64,000 bases of DNA from Gemmatimonadota bacterium (GCA_016704275.1 JADJAK010000002.1:682001-746000); one strand, 5' to 3'; counted from the stretch's first letter, positions 28,111 through 39,890 are shown. The notes: generated by a model not told the origin, from the letters alone. A program made the numbers and translations.

Positions 28111-29615
28111 ACACCGAGGAGCAGGCCATCGCGACCCGCCGCTCGAATTCCTGGGCGGCGCTTGCGCTCTTGGCGGTGATCAACCTGCTCAACTATCTCG
28201 ACCGCAACGTGATCTTCGCGTTGTTCGAGCCGATCAAGCGCGACCTCATGCTCACCGACACCCAGCTCGGCTGGCTCGGGTCGGCGTACATCCTTGTCTT
28301 CTCGATCGCCGCGCTGCCGCTGGGCGTGCTCAGCGACCTGCGCAGTCGGAAGACCGTCATCGCCGGCGGCGTGGCCGTCTGGAGCGCCTTCACCGCCCTC
28401 GGCGGCCTGGTGCGATCGTTCTGGCAGCTCTTCATCTGTCGCGCTGCCGTCGGCATCGGCGAGGCGGCGTTCGGGCCGGCAGCGTCCTCGATGGTCGCCG
28501 ACTACTTCCCCGGAAAGAAGCGGCCCGTCGCGATGGCGATTCTCTCCGCCGGGATCCCGGTGGGCGGCGTCCTCGGCCTGCTGCTCGGCGGCTGGCTCGA
28601 GAGCATCTACGGCTGGCGCGTCGCCTTCATGGCCGTCGGGCTCCCGGGTTTCCTCTGTGCGGTGTTGGTGACGCGGCTGGTCGACCCGACCCGGACCGAG
28701 ATGCCGATGACGTTCCGGTCGTTCATGGCGGAGCTCGAGATCGGCGTGCGCGGCTTCATCCGGCAGTTCCTCGCGCTGATCGTGCTCACCACCGCCGGAC
28801 TCATCGCCGCGTGGATCCTCACGATCCGCTACGGCGCCGACTCCAAGGCCGACGCCGCGGTGCTGGCCGGCGCGGTGGCGATCGGCCTCGCGCTGACGAT
28901 CTACCGCTGGGTGCGCCTGGTGCGCAGCGACCGCCGCGAGGAGACGCCGTTCACGCCCGAACTCGAGAGCGCGGTCGACGACCTCGTCCACGCCGGGCGA
29001 TTGGTGCTGGCCACCCCCACGCTGGTCTACGTCTTCCTGGCAGGAGCGGCGATTTCCTTCGGGATGAACGGGATTGTCGGCTGGGGACCCACCTACATGA
29101 CGCGGACGTTCACGCTGACGTCGGCGGAAGGCGCGGCGCTGCTGGGGAAGTGGGGCCTCCTCTCCGGCACGCTCGGGGCGTTGGCGGGCGGCTTCATCGC
29201 GGAATACCTGTCGAAGTTCACCAACCGGGCGCGGGTGATCACCGTCTCGCTCGGCCTGGTGATCGGCGGGCCGCTGGCGATCTGGCTGATGACGGTCCGC
29301 GACCTCGACACCTTCATTCCGATCTTCGTGGTCGCCTTTTTCTGCCTCTCGTGGTACAACGGACCGATGGCCGCAGTCATCTTTGATGTCGTGCCGGCCC
29401 GGATCGGCGCCACCGTGATCGGTGCCTATCTCCTGTTCATCCATCTGGCGGGCGACGCGATTGCGTTGCCGCTGATCGGAGCCCTGTCGGATCGTTTTGG
29501 CCTGGACCGCGCCGTGCTGTTGCTCCCGACGGTTGCGTTGATCGGTGGTGTGGTGATGCTGGGAGCCCTCCGCACGGTGACCCGCGACATGCAGCGGGTG
29601 GCGGGTGCGGATTGA
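28107..29615 (+). CDS. MFS transporter (spinster-like)
   Basis: About 502 aa with ~12 membrane segments. LNYLDRNVIFALFEPI in TM1 and the loop GVLSDLRSRK are MFS signatures. A ~65-residue insertion between TM6 and TM7 contains extra hydrophobic stretches. No ATG/GTG/TTG lies between the previous stop and TM1 in frame; the best start is CTG 28107, embedded in CTGA with the upstream TGA and preceded by GGTGGAG. Expression is thus probably coupled to the LOG gene. Substrate unknown. Confidence 0.8.
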   Translation: MNTEEQAIATRRSNSWAALALLAVINLLNYLDRNVIFALFEPIKRDLMLTDTQLGWLGSAYILVFSIAALPLGVLSDLRSRKTVIAGGVAVWSAFTALGGLVRSFWQLFICRAAVGIGEAAFGPAASSMVADYFPGKKRPVAMAILSAGIPVGGVLGLLLGGWLESIYGWRVAFMAVGLPGFLCAVLVTRLVDPTRTEMPMTFRSFMAELEIGVRGFIRQFLALIVLTTAGLIAAWILTIRYGADSKADAAVLAGAVAIGLALTIYRWVRLVRSDRREETPFTPELESAVDDLVHAGRLVLATPTLVYVFLAGAAISFGMNGIVGWGPTYMTRTFTLTSAEGAALLGKWGLLSGTLGALAGGFIAEYLSKFTNRARVITVSLGLVIGGPLAIWLMTVRDLDTFIPIFVVAFFCLSWYNGPMAAVIFDVVPARIGATVIGAYLLFIHLAGDAIALPLIGALSDRFGLDRAVLLLPTVALIGGVVMLGALRTVTRDMQRVAGAD

Positions 29616-29634
29616 CCCACGGCCTGGAGTTCTG

Positions 29635-31302
29635 ATGTCCCCGCTTTCTGCACTTCGTGGTTACGACCTGCTCCGCGACCCGCACCTCAATCGCGGCAGC
29701 GCCTTCACGCTCGACGAGCGCGACACCTATGGTTTGCATGGCCTGCTGCCGGCGCGCGTCTTCACGCTCGAGGAGCAGGTTCAGCGAACGCTGCTCAACC
29801 TGCGCCGCACCGCGACGCCGCTCGGCCGGTACATCACGTTGGCCCGGCTCATGGATCGCAACCAGACGGTGTACTACCGTGCGCTGATCGACCACATCAG
29901 CGAGCTGATGCCGATCGTCTATACGCCCACCGTCGGCGAGGCCTGCGAGCACTTTGGCGAGATCTTCGGCCGGCCCCGGGGGCTCTATGTGACGGCGCGC
30001 GATCGCGGCCGGATCCGCGAAGTGCTGGCGAACTGGCCGACGCGCGAGGTCGAGGTGTTGGTCGTGACCGATGGCGAGCGGATTCTCGGGCTCGGCGACC
30101 TCGGCGCCCAGGGGATGGGCATCCCGCTCGGCAAGCTGGCGCTCTACACCGCCTGCGCCGGCATCGACCCGACCCGCTGCCTCCCGGTGATGCTCGATGT
30201 CGGCACCGAGAATGTCGAGCTGCGCGAGTCGACGTTTTACCCAGGCATTCCGGAACCGCGGCTCCGCGGCGAGGCGTATGCGGATCTGGCGGAGGAGTTC
30301 GTCGACGCGGTGCGCGAGGTCTTCCCGAATGCGCTGCTCCAGTGGGAGGACTTCGCCACGGACAACGCCTTCCGCCTGCTCGCCGCGCACCGCAACCGGA
30401 TCCGTTCCTTCAACGACGACATCCAGGGCACCGCCGCGGTCACGCTCGCCGGCCTCTACTCGGCGTGTCGTGCGCTCGGTGGGGCGCTTCGCGATCAGCA
30501 GGTGCTCTTCTATGGTGCCGGCGCGGCCGCCACCGGGATCGGCGAACTGATCGTGAAGGCGATGCGGGAGGACGGGCTGACCGAGGCCGAGGCCCGGCGG
30601 CGTTGCTGGTTCCTCGACTCAAAGGGACTGGTGGTGGCGTCACGCGGCGACCTGCAGGCGCACAAGGTGCCGTTCGCGCATGACCATCCGCCGATTGCCA
30701 CGCTTGAGGAGGCGGTCCGGACGCTCAAGCCGACGGCTTTGATCGGCGTGGCGGCACAGTCGCGCGCGTTCTCGGAGCCCGTGCTCACCGCGATGGCCGA
30801 GGTGACGGCACGCCCGATCATCTTCGCGCTGTCGAATCCGACCTCCAAGGCGGAGTGCACCTCGGAAGAGGCCTATCGCTGGACGGCCGGGCGCGCGCTG
30901 TTCGCCTCCGGCTCGCCGGCGGCGGCGGTCACTCTCGACGGAATGCACTTCGTCCCGCGCCAGGCCAACAACGTCTACATCTTCCCGGGCCTCGGGCTGG
31001 GCGTGGTGGCGACGCAGGCCACCGCGGTGAGCGACCGGATGTTCCTCGCCGCGGCCCGCGCGCTCGCCGGGACGGTCAGTGCGCACGACCTCGCGCAGGG
31101 TGCGCTCTTCCCGGCGCTCGAGAGCATTCGCGCCACCTCGGTGACGATCGCGGCCGCCGTGGTGCGCGTCGCCCTCGAGGAGCACCTCGCCACGGTGGAG
31201 GTGCCCACCGACATCGAGTCGTGGGTGGCCGACCGGATGTACCAACCGATCTACCCGACCATTCCCTCGGAACGCCGCAAGCCGGTCCTCGTGGGCAGCT
31301 GA
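29635..31302 (+). CDS. maeA: NAD-dependent malic enzyme
   Basis: 555 aa from ATG 29635 with CTGGAG 5 nt upstream. It decarboxylates malate to pyruvate with reduction of NAD(P). Large bacterial/eukaryotic-type malic enzyme: YTPTVGEACEHF (catalytic Tyr), WEDFATDNAF with the metal-binding E/D, FNDDIQGTAAV (metal D), nucleotide loop FYGAGAAATGIGE, and FALSNPTSKAEC near the C-terminus. The length separates it from short or fused (PTA) forms. It lies 19 nt after the MFS gene. Confidence 0.93.
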   Translation: MSPLSALRGYDLLRDPHLNRGSAFTLDERDTYGLHGLLPARVFTLEEQVQRTLLNLRRTATPLGRYITLARLMDRNQTVYYRALIDHISELMPIVYTPTVGEACEHFGEIFGRPRGLYVTARDRGRIREVLANWPTREVEVLVVTDGERILGLGDLGAQGMGIPLGKLALYTACAGIDPTRCLPVMLDVGTENVELRESTFYPGIPEPRLRGEAYADLAEEFVDAVREVFPNALLQWEDFATDNAFRLLAAHRNRIRSFNDDIQGTAAVTLAGLYSACRALGGALRDQQVLFYGAGAAATGIGELIVKAMREDGLTEAEARRRCWFLDSKGLVVASRGDLQAHKVPFAHDHPPIATLEEAVRTLKPTALIGVAAQSRAFSEPVLTAMAEVTARPIIFALSNPTSKAECTSEEAYRWTAGRALFASGSPAAAVTLDGMHFVPRQANNVYIFPGLGLGVVATQATAVSDRMFLAAARALAGTVSAHDLAQGALFPALESIRATSVTIAAAVVRVALEEHLATVEVPTDIESWVADRMYQPIYPTIPSERRKPVLVGS

Positions 31303-31327
31303 CCCCCAACCCCCTTCCGGAGTCGTG

Positions 31328-32134
31328 ATGACCGCACCAGCCCCCACCACCGGCGCGCGCTCGTGGCCTGCCCTCCTCGGCCTTGGCTTCGCCACCGACT
31401 TCCTGGACACGCTGGGCATCGGGTCGTTCGCGACCACGACCGCCGTGCTCCGCCTCTTCCGGATCGTCGACGACGAGAACATCCCCGGCACCATGAATGT
31501 CGGCCACGCCATTCCGACCTTTCTCGAGTGTGCCATCTTCATCGTCCTGCTGGGTGGCCTGATCGACATGCCGACCATCGTCAGCATGGTGCTGGCCGGC
31601 GGTATCGGGGCATGGTTCGGTACGGGGATCGTGGTGCACTGGCCGCGCCGCACCATTCAGCGGGCCATGGCGATCGCGCTGATCGTCACCGCCGGCTTCA
31701 TGGCGACCCGACTGCTGATGAGCCTCTCCCTGAGTGAGGGCACGATCGGCCTGACCGGCATCGCGCTGGGGATCGCGGTCTTCGGCTCGCTGATCATCGG
31801 CTCGCTCACCTCGCTCGGCATCGGCAACTACGCGCCGACGATGGCGATGACCTACATGCTTGGGATGAACTCCAAGGCCGTCTTCCCGATCATGGCGGCC
31901 TCGGCCTCGCTGATCTTGCCGGCTGCCGCGCTCCGTTTCTACAAGTCGGGGCGCTTCGACAAGCGCGTCGCGACCGGACTCGCCATCGGCGGCATCCCGG
32001 GCGTGCTGGTGGCGGCCTACCTGGTGAAGGAGCTGCCACTCACGATGGTGAAGTGGGTCGTGGTGGTGGTGCTGCTCTACACGGCCGCCACGCTCTTCCG
32101 TTCCTCGCAGGCGCCAGTGGAGAAGACCGCGTGA
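31328..32134 (+). CDS. TauE/SafE-family (DUF81) permease
   Basis: 268 aa from ATG 31328; CCGGAG at 31317-31322 fits this start better than the GTG 3 nt earlier. About eight hydrophobic segments in two internally similar halves, the TauE/SafE layout. The family exports sulfite, sulfoacetate or other organic anions; substrate not deducible. It overlaps the enolase-superfamily gene by GTGA, which hints that both act on the same carboxylate. Confidence 0.82.
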   Translation: MTAPAPTTGARSWPALLGLGFATDFLDTLGIGSFATTTAVLRLFRIVDDENIPGTMNVGHAIPTFLECAIFIVLLGGLIDMPTIVSMVLAGGIGAWFGTGIVVHWPRRTIQRAMAIALIVTAGFMATRLLMSLSLSEGTIGLTGIALGIAVFGSLIIGSLTSLGIGNYAPTMAMTYMLGMNSKAVFPIMAASASLILPAAALRFYKSGRFDKRVATGLAIGGIPGVLVAAYLVKELPLTMVKWVVVVVLLYTAATLFRSSQAPVEKTA

Positions 32135-33249
32135 AGATCACCGCGATTCGTGCCTATCAGGTCGACCTCCCCCTCCACGAGGGGAGCTACAAGTGGTCGG
32201 GCGGCAATTCGGTCTCGGTCTTCGATTCGACCATCGTCGCCGTCGAGACCGACGCGGGACTGACCGGCTGGGGCGAGATCTGTCCGCTCGGGCCGGCCTA
32301 CCTGCCGGCGTATGCGCGCGGGGCGCGGGCGGGGATCGCCGAGCTGGCGCCGCAACTGCTGGGTGCCGACCCGCTGGCGTTGGGTGAGTTGAATGAACGG
32401 ATGGACTCGGCGATGCGCGGCCACCCGTACGTCAAGTCGGCGATCGACATGGCGTGCTGGGACCTCCTCGGCAAGGCGAGCAACTTGGCCGTGGCGACGC
32501 TGATGGGCGGGCACGTCGGCGAGGACTTCGCGCTCTACCGCGCCATTTCGCAGGAATCGCCGGCGCAGATGGCGAAGAAGATCGGGAAGTATCGGAAGGA
32601 AGGGTATCGCAAGTTCCAGCTCAAGGTCGGCGGCGATCCGGACACGGACATCGAGCGGATCAAGGCGGCGGCCGCCGTGCTCCAGCGCGGCGATGTCCTC
32701 ATCGCCGACGCCAACACCGGCTGGACGCAGCATGCGGCAGTGCGGGTGGCCGATGCCGTGCGCGACGTGGACGTGTACATCGAGCAGCCGTGCATGACCT
32801 ACGAGCAGTGCCTCGCGGTGCGGCGCCTCACCTCCCGGCCGTTCGTGCTCGACGAAGTGGTGGATGGCATCGACATGGTGGTGCGCGGCATCAACGACCA
32901 CGCGATGGACGTCATCAACCTGAAGATCTCGAAGGTTGGCGGCCTCACGCGCGCGCGGCAGATCCGCGACCTCTGCGTCTCGCTCGGCATCGCGATGACG
33001 ATCGAGGACACCTGGGGCGGCGACATCACCACGGCGGCGATCGCCCACCTGGCGCACAGCACACCGGAGCGCTTCCTCTTCTCGTCGACCGACTTCAACT
33101 CGTACGTCACCGTCGCCTTCGCCGACGGCGCGCCGCAGCGGAACCACGGGCGGCTGGCCGCGTCACGCGCGCCGGGCCTCGGCGTCAAGCCGATCATGAA
33201 GGTGCTCGGGAAGCCGGTGTTGGAGGTGGGGAAGGCGGGGAAGCGTTAG
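32131..33249 (+). CDS. Enolase-superfamily enzyme (mandelate racemase/muconate lactonizing type)
   Basis: 372 aa, GTG start overlapping the permease stop. Capping domain 1-~125, then a TIM barrel. The base Lys is in FQLKVGGD; metal ligands are D in IADANTGW, E in VYIEQPC and D/E in FVLDEVVDG; the second base Lys is in NLKISKVGG. The Lys/Lys pair matches the muconate-lactonizing subgroup, including dipeptide epimerases, racemases and cis-3-hydroxyproline dehydratases. The N-terminal block (SYKWSGGNSVSVFDST) resembles the last group, but I would not fix the substrate. The C-terminus is Lys-rich (KVLGKPVLEVGKAGK). Confidence 0.85.
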   Translation: MKITAIRAYQVDLPLHEGSYKWSGGNSVSVFDSTIVAVETDAGLTGWGEICPLGPAYLPAYARGARAGIAELAPQLLGADPLALGELNERMDSAMRGHPYVKSAIDMACWDLLGKASNLAVATLMGGHVGEDFALYRAISQESPAQMAKKIGKYRKEGYRKFQLKVGGDPDTDIERIKAAAAVLQRGDVLIADANTGWTQHAAVRVADAVRDVDVYIEQPCMTYEQCLAVRRLTSRPFVLDEVVDGIDMVVRGINDHAMDVINLKISKVGGLTRARQIRDLCVSLGIAMTIEDTWGGDITTAAIAHLAHSTPERFLFSSTDFNSYVTVAFADGAPQRNHGRLAASRAPGLGVKPIMKVLGKPVLEVGKAGKR

Positions 33250-33258
33250 GCGTCTCCC

Positions 33259-33546
33259 CTACCCCTTCCCCCACAGCTCCACCAGCTCCGCCACCACGCG
33301 CTCCGCCTCCTCCGGCTTGCCCGAGCGGATCGCGTCGGTGGCGCAGTGCGTCAGGTGGTTCTGCAGCAGCATCCGCCCCACGCCGCGCAACGCTTCCTGC
33401 ACCGAGGCGATCTGCACCAGGACGTCGGCACAGTAGCGCTCCTCGTCCACCATCTTCTGCAGCCCGCGCACCTGGCCCTCGATGCGGCGCAGGCGCTTGG
33501 CGAGGGCGTCTTTGGTGTCGGGGGGGAGATGGGAAGCGTGGCGCAT
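33259..33546 (-). CDS. csoR: Copper-sensing repressor, CsoR family
   Basis: 95 aa from ATG 33546 (CGGAG upstream). All-helical CsoR/RcnR fold: RLRRIEGQVRGLQKMV at the N-terminus, then the Cu(I) triad C39 (ERYCAD), H64 and C68 (NHLTHC) with C-x24-H-x3-C spacing. Copper binding releases it from operator DNA. It lies downstream of copA on the same strand, separated by 127 nt filled with two heptamer arrays, so it may be the last gene of copZ-copA-csoR or have its own promoter. A likely operator is at 36287-36305. Confidence 0.92.
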   Translation of the reverse strand: MRHASHLPPDTKDALAKRLRRIEGQVRGLQKMVDEERYCADVLVQIASVQEALRGVGRMLLQNHLTHCATDAIRSGKPEEAERVVAELVELWGKG

Positions 33547-33567
33547 GCGGGGGACTCCGAGAAATGG

Positions 33568-33600
33568 GATGATCGATGATCGATCATCGATGATCGATGG
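33568..33600. repeat. ATCGATG/ATCGATC heptamer array (family A, copy 5)
   Basis: Array just upstream of csoR; with copy 6 it brackets a 38-bp unique segment (33601-33638) in the copA-csoR gap. Confidence 0.88.
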
Positions 33601-33638
33601 CACAGATGAACGGTTAGCACGCAATGGCTCGACTTGGC

Positions 33639-33672
33639 GATCGATCATCGATCATCGACCATCGATCATCGA
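33639..33672. repeat. ATCGATC heptamer array (family A, copy 6)
   Basis: GATCATC-type units, one GACCATC variant, directly after the copA stop on the minus strand. Confidence 0.88.
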
Positions 33673-33673
33673 C

Positions 33674-36023
<2,350 letters not shown>

Positions 36024-36040
<17 letters not shown>

Positions 36041-36251
36041 CCACCACGGTCGCGGTGGCGTGGTAGCCGGCGTCGGTGACCAGATGGGCCAACGCCTCAC
36101 CCGTGGGGCCGTCCGGCGCGACCTGCACCACGGCCCGCCCCATCTGCACCGTCGTGATCTCTGCGCCCGCAACACCCGTCAACGCCTGCTGCACGGCCCG
36201 CAGACAGTGTCCGCAGGTCATGCCTTCGATGTGCAAAGTGACCGTCGCCAT
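36024..36251 (-). CDS. copZ: Copper chaperone CopZ (HMA domain)
   Basis: 75 aa, a single heavy-metal-associated domain with GMTCGHC (C13, C16) and the ferredoxin-like pattern VTLHIEG to AGYHATA. It carries Cu(I) to CopA. The C-terminus (VVDAHHD) adds two His. It is the first gene of the copper operon, with a promoter and probable CsoR operator immediately upstream. Confidence 0.93.
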
Positions 36252-36280
36252 CCGACCGCTCCTTGAGTGGGACCCTACAA

Positions 36281-36309
36281 AGATAACATAGGGGTGGGGG
36301 GTATAGCAA
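36281..36309 (-). promoter_or_regulatory. copZ promoter with CsoR-type operator
   Basis: On the minus strand TTGCTA (36309-36304) and TTATCT (36286-36281) are separated by exactly 17 bp. The spacer region (plus 36287-36305) reads CATAGGGGTGGGGGGTATA. Its right half (GGGGGTAT) matches the half-site of known CsoR copper operators; the left half is degenerate. Occupation by CsoR would block the promoter without copper. Confidence 0.6.
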
Positions 36310-36353
36310 GAGGTCGCGTGCGTGGCACACCCCGTGCACCTTTGGCCACCCTT

Positions 36354-37363
36354 ATGGACGCCGACGACACCCAGCCCTCCGACGCACTCGTTCCGGTCCT
36401 GACCTGGCCGGGGCGCCGCCCGTCGTTGGCAGACCTCGGGACGTGGCACGAGGCGCTGACCAATACCGTCGCCGGGCTCGTCGCCGCCGACATCGTCGCG
36501 CTCTGGCTCTACCCTCTCCGCGGGGCGCCGTCCTGATTGGGCCGAGCGGCCTCTCGGCGGAACGGATGCCGCCGCCGCCTGCCGAACCGCTGGTCTCGCA
36601 GGAGGGGCTGTACGCCCTCGAGGATCGCCTCCGCGCCGCCGGCTATTCGTCGGTGCTGGCGGTGCCGATCCGCGCCGAGATGCAGGACGTCGGGTTGCTG
36701 CTGATCGGATCGCTCCGGAACGACGCGCACACTCTCGCCGACCTCCGCCTCCTGCACCGCACTGCGGCCCAGCTCGCCACCGCCTGTCGCCGACTCGCCG
36801 CCTTCTCGTGGGTGGTGCCCGGGCCGGTCGCCGACGAGCGCAGCGCGATCATCGCCAACGTCACCGAGGGCGTCCTCGAAGCGATCGGCCGCGCCCGCGA
36901 GGGTGGCGACCTGGTGCAGCTCGTCTCCGATGCGCTCAGCAATCAGGTGCCCCACGACCGCTGCGAACTGATCGCGGTCGCCCCCGCCCCCGATTGCTGG
37001 GCGCTGCTGAGCAGCAGCCGCTCCACCAGTGGCCGGATCACGCTCGACGCCGAGACCACCGATGCGGTCGACGCGCTGGTCTTCCACCTCGGCTCGCGCT
37101 CCGTCGCACGGATTCCCGACCTCCGCTTCAGCGAGACGCCGTGGCCCTCGCTTCCGGGGAGCCATCCCCATCGCGTCCGCTCGCTGGTAGCCGCCCGCCT
37201 CGACATCGGCGACGAGTTCGTCGGCTGGCTCTGCCTCGGCAGCGAAACCCCCGCCTGGTTCCGCCAAGAGGACGAAGCGGTGGCACAGCTGGCCGCGCGG
37301 ATTCTGGCCGCGCGGGTGGCCGGGTGGACGGCGAAGGCGGAGTTGCGGGGGGCGTGGCGGTAG
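36354..37363 (+). pseudogene. GAF-domain protein gene with one-base frameshift
   Basis: The first frame runs from ATG 36354 (MDADDTQPSDALVPVL) to TGA 36534-36536. The protein clearly continues one frame over from about 36519 to 37363. Adding one G to the GGGG run at 36522-36525 gives WLYPLRGGAVLIGPSGLS, which restores a smooth GAF domain. Repaired length is ~336 aa: GAF 1 (~20-165, AGYSSVLAVPIRAEMQDVGLLLIG) and GAF 2 (~170-325, RSLVAARLDIGDEFVGWLCLG). No kinase or output domain follows. It may be a real pseudogene or a sequencing indel. It is divergent from copZ, with a 102-bp gap. Confidence 0.75.
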
Positions 37364-37369
37364 GGGTCT

Positions 37370-37563
37370 TAGGTCGTAAGTCGTAGGTCATAGGTCGTAA
37401 GTCGTAGGTCCTTTGGGGTGTCATCCTGAGCGAAGCGACGGCGAAGCCGGCGCGAAGTCGAAGGACCTGTGATGGCCAAGGTCCTTCGACTGCGTCCGCT
37501 TCGCGGACTTCGCTCAGGATGACAAGGCGGGGCGACTTACGACCTACGACTTACGACCTACGA
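37370..37563. repeat. Composite repeat: GTCGTAG heptamers flanking a full palindromic C element (copy 3)
   Basis: Heptamer arrays (~37370-37410 and ~37528-37563, inverted) flank a 103-bp imperfect palindrome at 37420-37522. The palindrome begins GTCATCCTGAGCGAAGC and ends GCTCAGGATGAC, with a central AAGGACCT/AGGTCCTT. It fills the convergent gap between the GAF gene and the TonB receptor gene. No ORF of its own. Confidence 0.88.
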
Positions 37564-37567
37564 CTCT

Positions 37568-39793
37568 TCAGAAGTCGAATCCCACCCGCACACTCACATT
37601 CCGCCCCGGATCATCCGCGTACGCCTTGTACCGGCTCAGGAACGCCCGGTACGACACATCGAAGAGATTGCGCACCTGCAAGTCCACCCGCAGCGTCTGG
37701 ACGCCCACGCGAAGCTTGGCGCCGGCACTCACCGAAGCGAGCGTGTAGGCGTCCGGCGCCGTGTCCTCGGGATCGAGCCGCGTCTGCTTGGTGTTGTGCT
37801 CGGCGCCGAGCTCGAGGTAGGGCGCGGCGCTGCCCTGTCCCTCGTAGCGCACCCCACCGGTGACCCGCAGCGGCGCCACGAAGGCGAGCGGCTGGTTCGT
37901 CGTGGTGTTCTGCCCGCGGGTGTAGTCGCCACCGACGCGCAGGTGGAGCTGGTCGATCGGGTGGTATTCCACGGCGACTTCAACGCCCCGCAGCACCGCA
38001 TCGCCCTGCGTGATGTCGTAGATCTGGAAGCCCGACTCCGGATCGTCGACGCCACTGGGGTTCGGGTAGATGTAGTTCGCGATCGCATTGCGAAAGACGC
38101 CGAACTCGCCCTGCACCGCGCTGCTCTGCACCCGGATGGCCAGGTCGACGTTGAGCGACGTCTCGTTCCCGAGGCCGGCGTTGCCGCGCTCGAAGCGCAC
38201 CGTGCCCTCATGCACGCCATTCGAGAACAGCTCGAACGGTGACGGTGCGCGGAAGCCGCGCCCAAGGTTCGCGACCAGGACGATCGGCTCGTTGACGCGA
38301 TAGAGCGCGCCGACGTTGCCCGTCACCGAGGAGTAGCGACGGCTCCCGGCGGTGAGCGCCAACGCGGCATCGGCCTCGTTGGTCAGCCGCCGATAGTCGT
38401 AGCGCGCACCGCCGGAGAACTGCCAGCGGCCGTGATCCACTTGCCCGAAACCGTAGACGCCGACATTGTCCGCGTTGTTGTTCGGAATCAGCGTCTCCTC
38501 GCCGGACTTCTCGAACGCGGTGTGCATCGCGGCGACCCCAAGGACGGTGGCGACGCCCCCCAGCGCCTGGTGCAGGTGGATGTTGGCGGTGCCGGTGGTC
38601 GAGAGGAGGCCGAGGGCCACATCCGTCGCGCCGGATTCCTCGAACTCGCGGCGCCGATTCCGCTCACCGCCGAGGTCGATGTCGAGTCGGCCACCACCGG
38701 GCGTTGCGAGGTTGCCGTTGATCGCGACGCGCGTCGACCCGATCCGCTGGAACGGCGTCGCAGTCGGATCTTCCGCAGGATCTTCGTGAATCTCGACGCG
38801 CTCCGCGCGGTGTGAGACGCTCGCCATCAGCGAGCCCCAGTCACCACGCACGCCGACCGACCCCGACCCCGCTTCCATCGAGAGGCCGGAATTGAAGAGT
38901 GCCCCCGAGGGCGTCATCACATCGCCCGACTGGCGCCCGGAGATGGTGCCCCGGAAGCCGACGATCCCGCTGGCGCCCTCGATCAGCAGGGAGCCGTCTG
39001 GCGCCTTCCCGTTGCCAGCGTAGCGGGCACTCGCGGTGCCGCGCAGCAGCGCGCCGCGTTCCTTCGCATCGGGGAGTTCGCGCTGGACGACGTTGATCAC
39101 GCCGCCGAGCGCATCGGAGCCATAGAGCACGCTTGCCGGCCCGCGGATCACCTCGATCCGCTCGGCCGTCGCGGTCTCGACGTTCGGCGCATGCTCGTCG
39201 CCCCACTGCTGCGTCTCCATCCGCTGGCCGTTGTCGAGGATCAGCACGCGATTGCTGCTGAGCCCGCGGATCACCGGCTTGCCGATGCCGTTGCCGGTCG
39301 AGGAGTTGCGGAGCCCGGGCTGCAGTTCGAGCACGGCGCCGAGCGACGGTGCCTGCGCGGCGCTGAGCGCGTCCCCGTGCAGCACCGAGAGCGGTTGTGG
39401 CGACTCGAGCACCGACGTCCCGACCGGCGTCGCCGTGGTCTGGATGGTGGCGAGTTCCACCACCGTGGGCAGCAGCTTCGCCTCGAGGGTGGTCGTCGCG
39501 CCGGTCAGTGCGAGGCGATAGACGCGCGGCCGGAAGCCGATCGCCGCGATGGAGATACCGTACGTCCCCTCGGGGATGCCGCCGATCCGGAAGCGGCCTT
39601 CCGCATCGGTGGTCGTCGAGCGGTTGGCCTCGAGGACGGTGACGCGGGCGTCGACGATCGGTCGGCCGGTCGAATCGGTGACCCGACCGGCGAGAATGAC
39701 GGCGACCGCGGCGCGGTCGATCGACCGGGGCAGCGGGCGGAGGGGCGCGACCGGTGCGGTCGCGAGGGATGCGAGCAAGAGCGGGAGGAACAT
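37568..39793 (-). CDS. TonB-dependent outer-membrane receptor
   Basis: 741 aa. Signal peptide (FLPLLLASLATAPVA), then a carboxypeptidase-like regulatory domain (~40-115: GRVTDSTGRPIVDARVTV). The plug (~135-240) contains KPVIRGLSSNRVLILDNG and IEVIRGPASVLYGSDALGGVINVV. A 22-strand-type barrel follows, ending with C-terminal phenylalanine (VRVGFDF). It imports a scarce ligand (siderophore, vitamin or metal chelate) using TonB energy. The small His/Cys protein and histidine kinase upstream on the same strand suggest a metal-related ligand. This resembles copper- or zinc-linked receptors but is unproven. Confidence 0.9.
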   Translation of the reverse strand: MFLPLLLASLATAPVAPLRPLPRSIDRAAVAVILAGRVTDSTGRPIVDARVTVLEANRSTTTDAEGRFRIGGIPEGTYGISIAAIGFRPRVYRLALTGATTTLEAKLLPTVVELATIQTTATPVGTSVLESPQPLSVLHGDALSAAQAPSLGAVLELQPGLRNSSTGNGIGKPVIRGLSSNRVLILDNGQRMETQQWGDEHAPNVETATAERIEVIRGPASVLYGSDALGGVINVVQRELPDAKERGALLRGTASARYAGNGKAPDGSLLIEGASGIVGFRGTISGRQSGDVMTPSGALFNSGLSMEAGSGSVGVRGDWGSLMASVSHRAERVEIHEDPAEDPTATPFQRIGSTRVAINGNLATPGGGRLDIDLGGERNRRREFEESGATDVALGLLSTTGTANIHLHQALGGVATVLGVAAMHTAFEKSGEETLIPNNNADNVGVYGFGQVDHGRWQFSGGARYDYRRLTNEADAALALTAGSRRYSSVTGNVGALYRVNEPIVLVANLGRGFRAPSPFELFSNGVHEGTVRFERGNAGLGNETSLNVDLAIRVQSSAVQGEFGVFRNAIANYIYPNPSGVDDPESGFQIYDITQGDAVLRGVEVAVEYHPIDQLHLRVGGDYTRGQNTTTNQPLAFVAPLRVTGGVRYEGQGSAAPYLELGAEHNTKQTRLDPEDTAPDAYTLASVSAGAKLRVGVQTLRVDLQVRNLFDVSYRAFLSRYKAYADDPGRNVSVRVGFDF

Positions 39794-39890
39794 GGTGCGC
39801 ACTCCAATCCGGATGAGGATGATCCACAGAGACGATGGCACGACTCGCCGAGGGGCGAGATTCGCGACCGTCAGGTTGAGCGAGTGTGGG

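Noticed and set aside
37420..37522. Insertion sequence
   Set aside because: No transposase ORF and only ~103 bp; at most a MITE-like or structural repeat.
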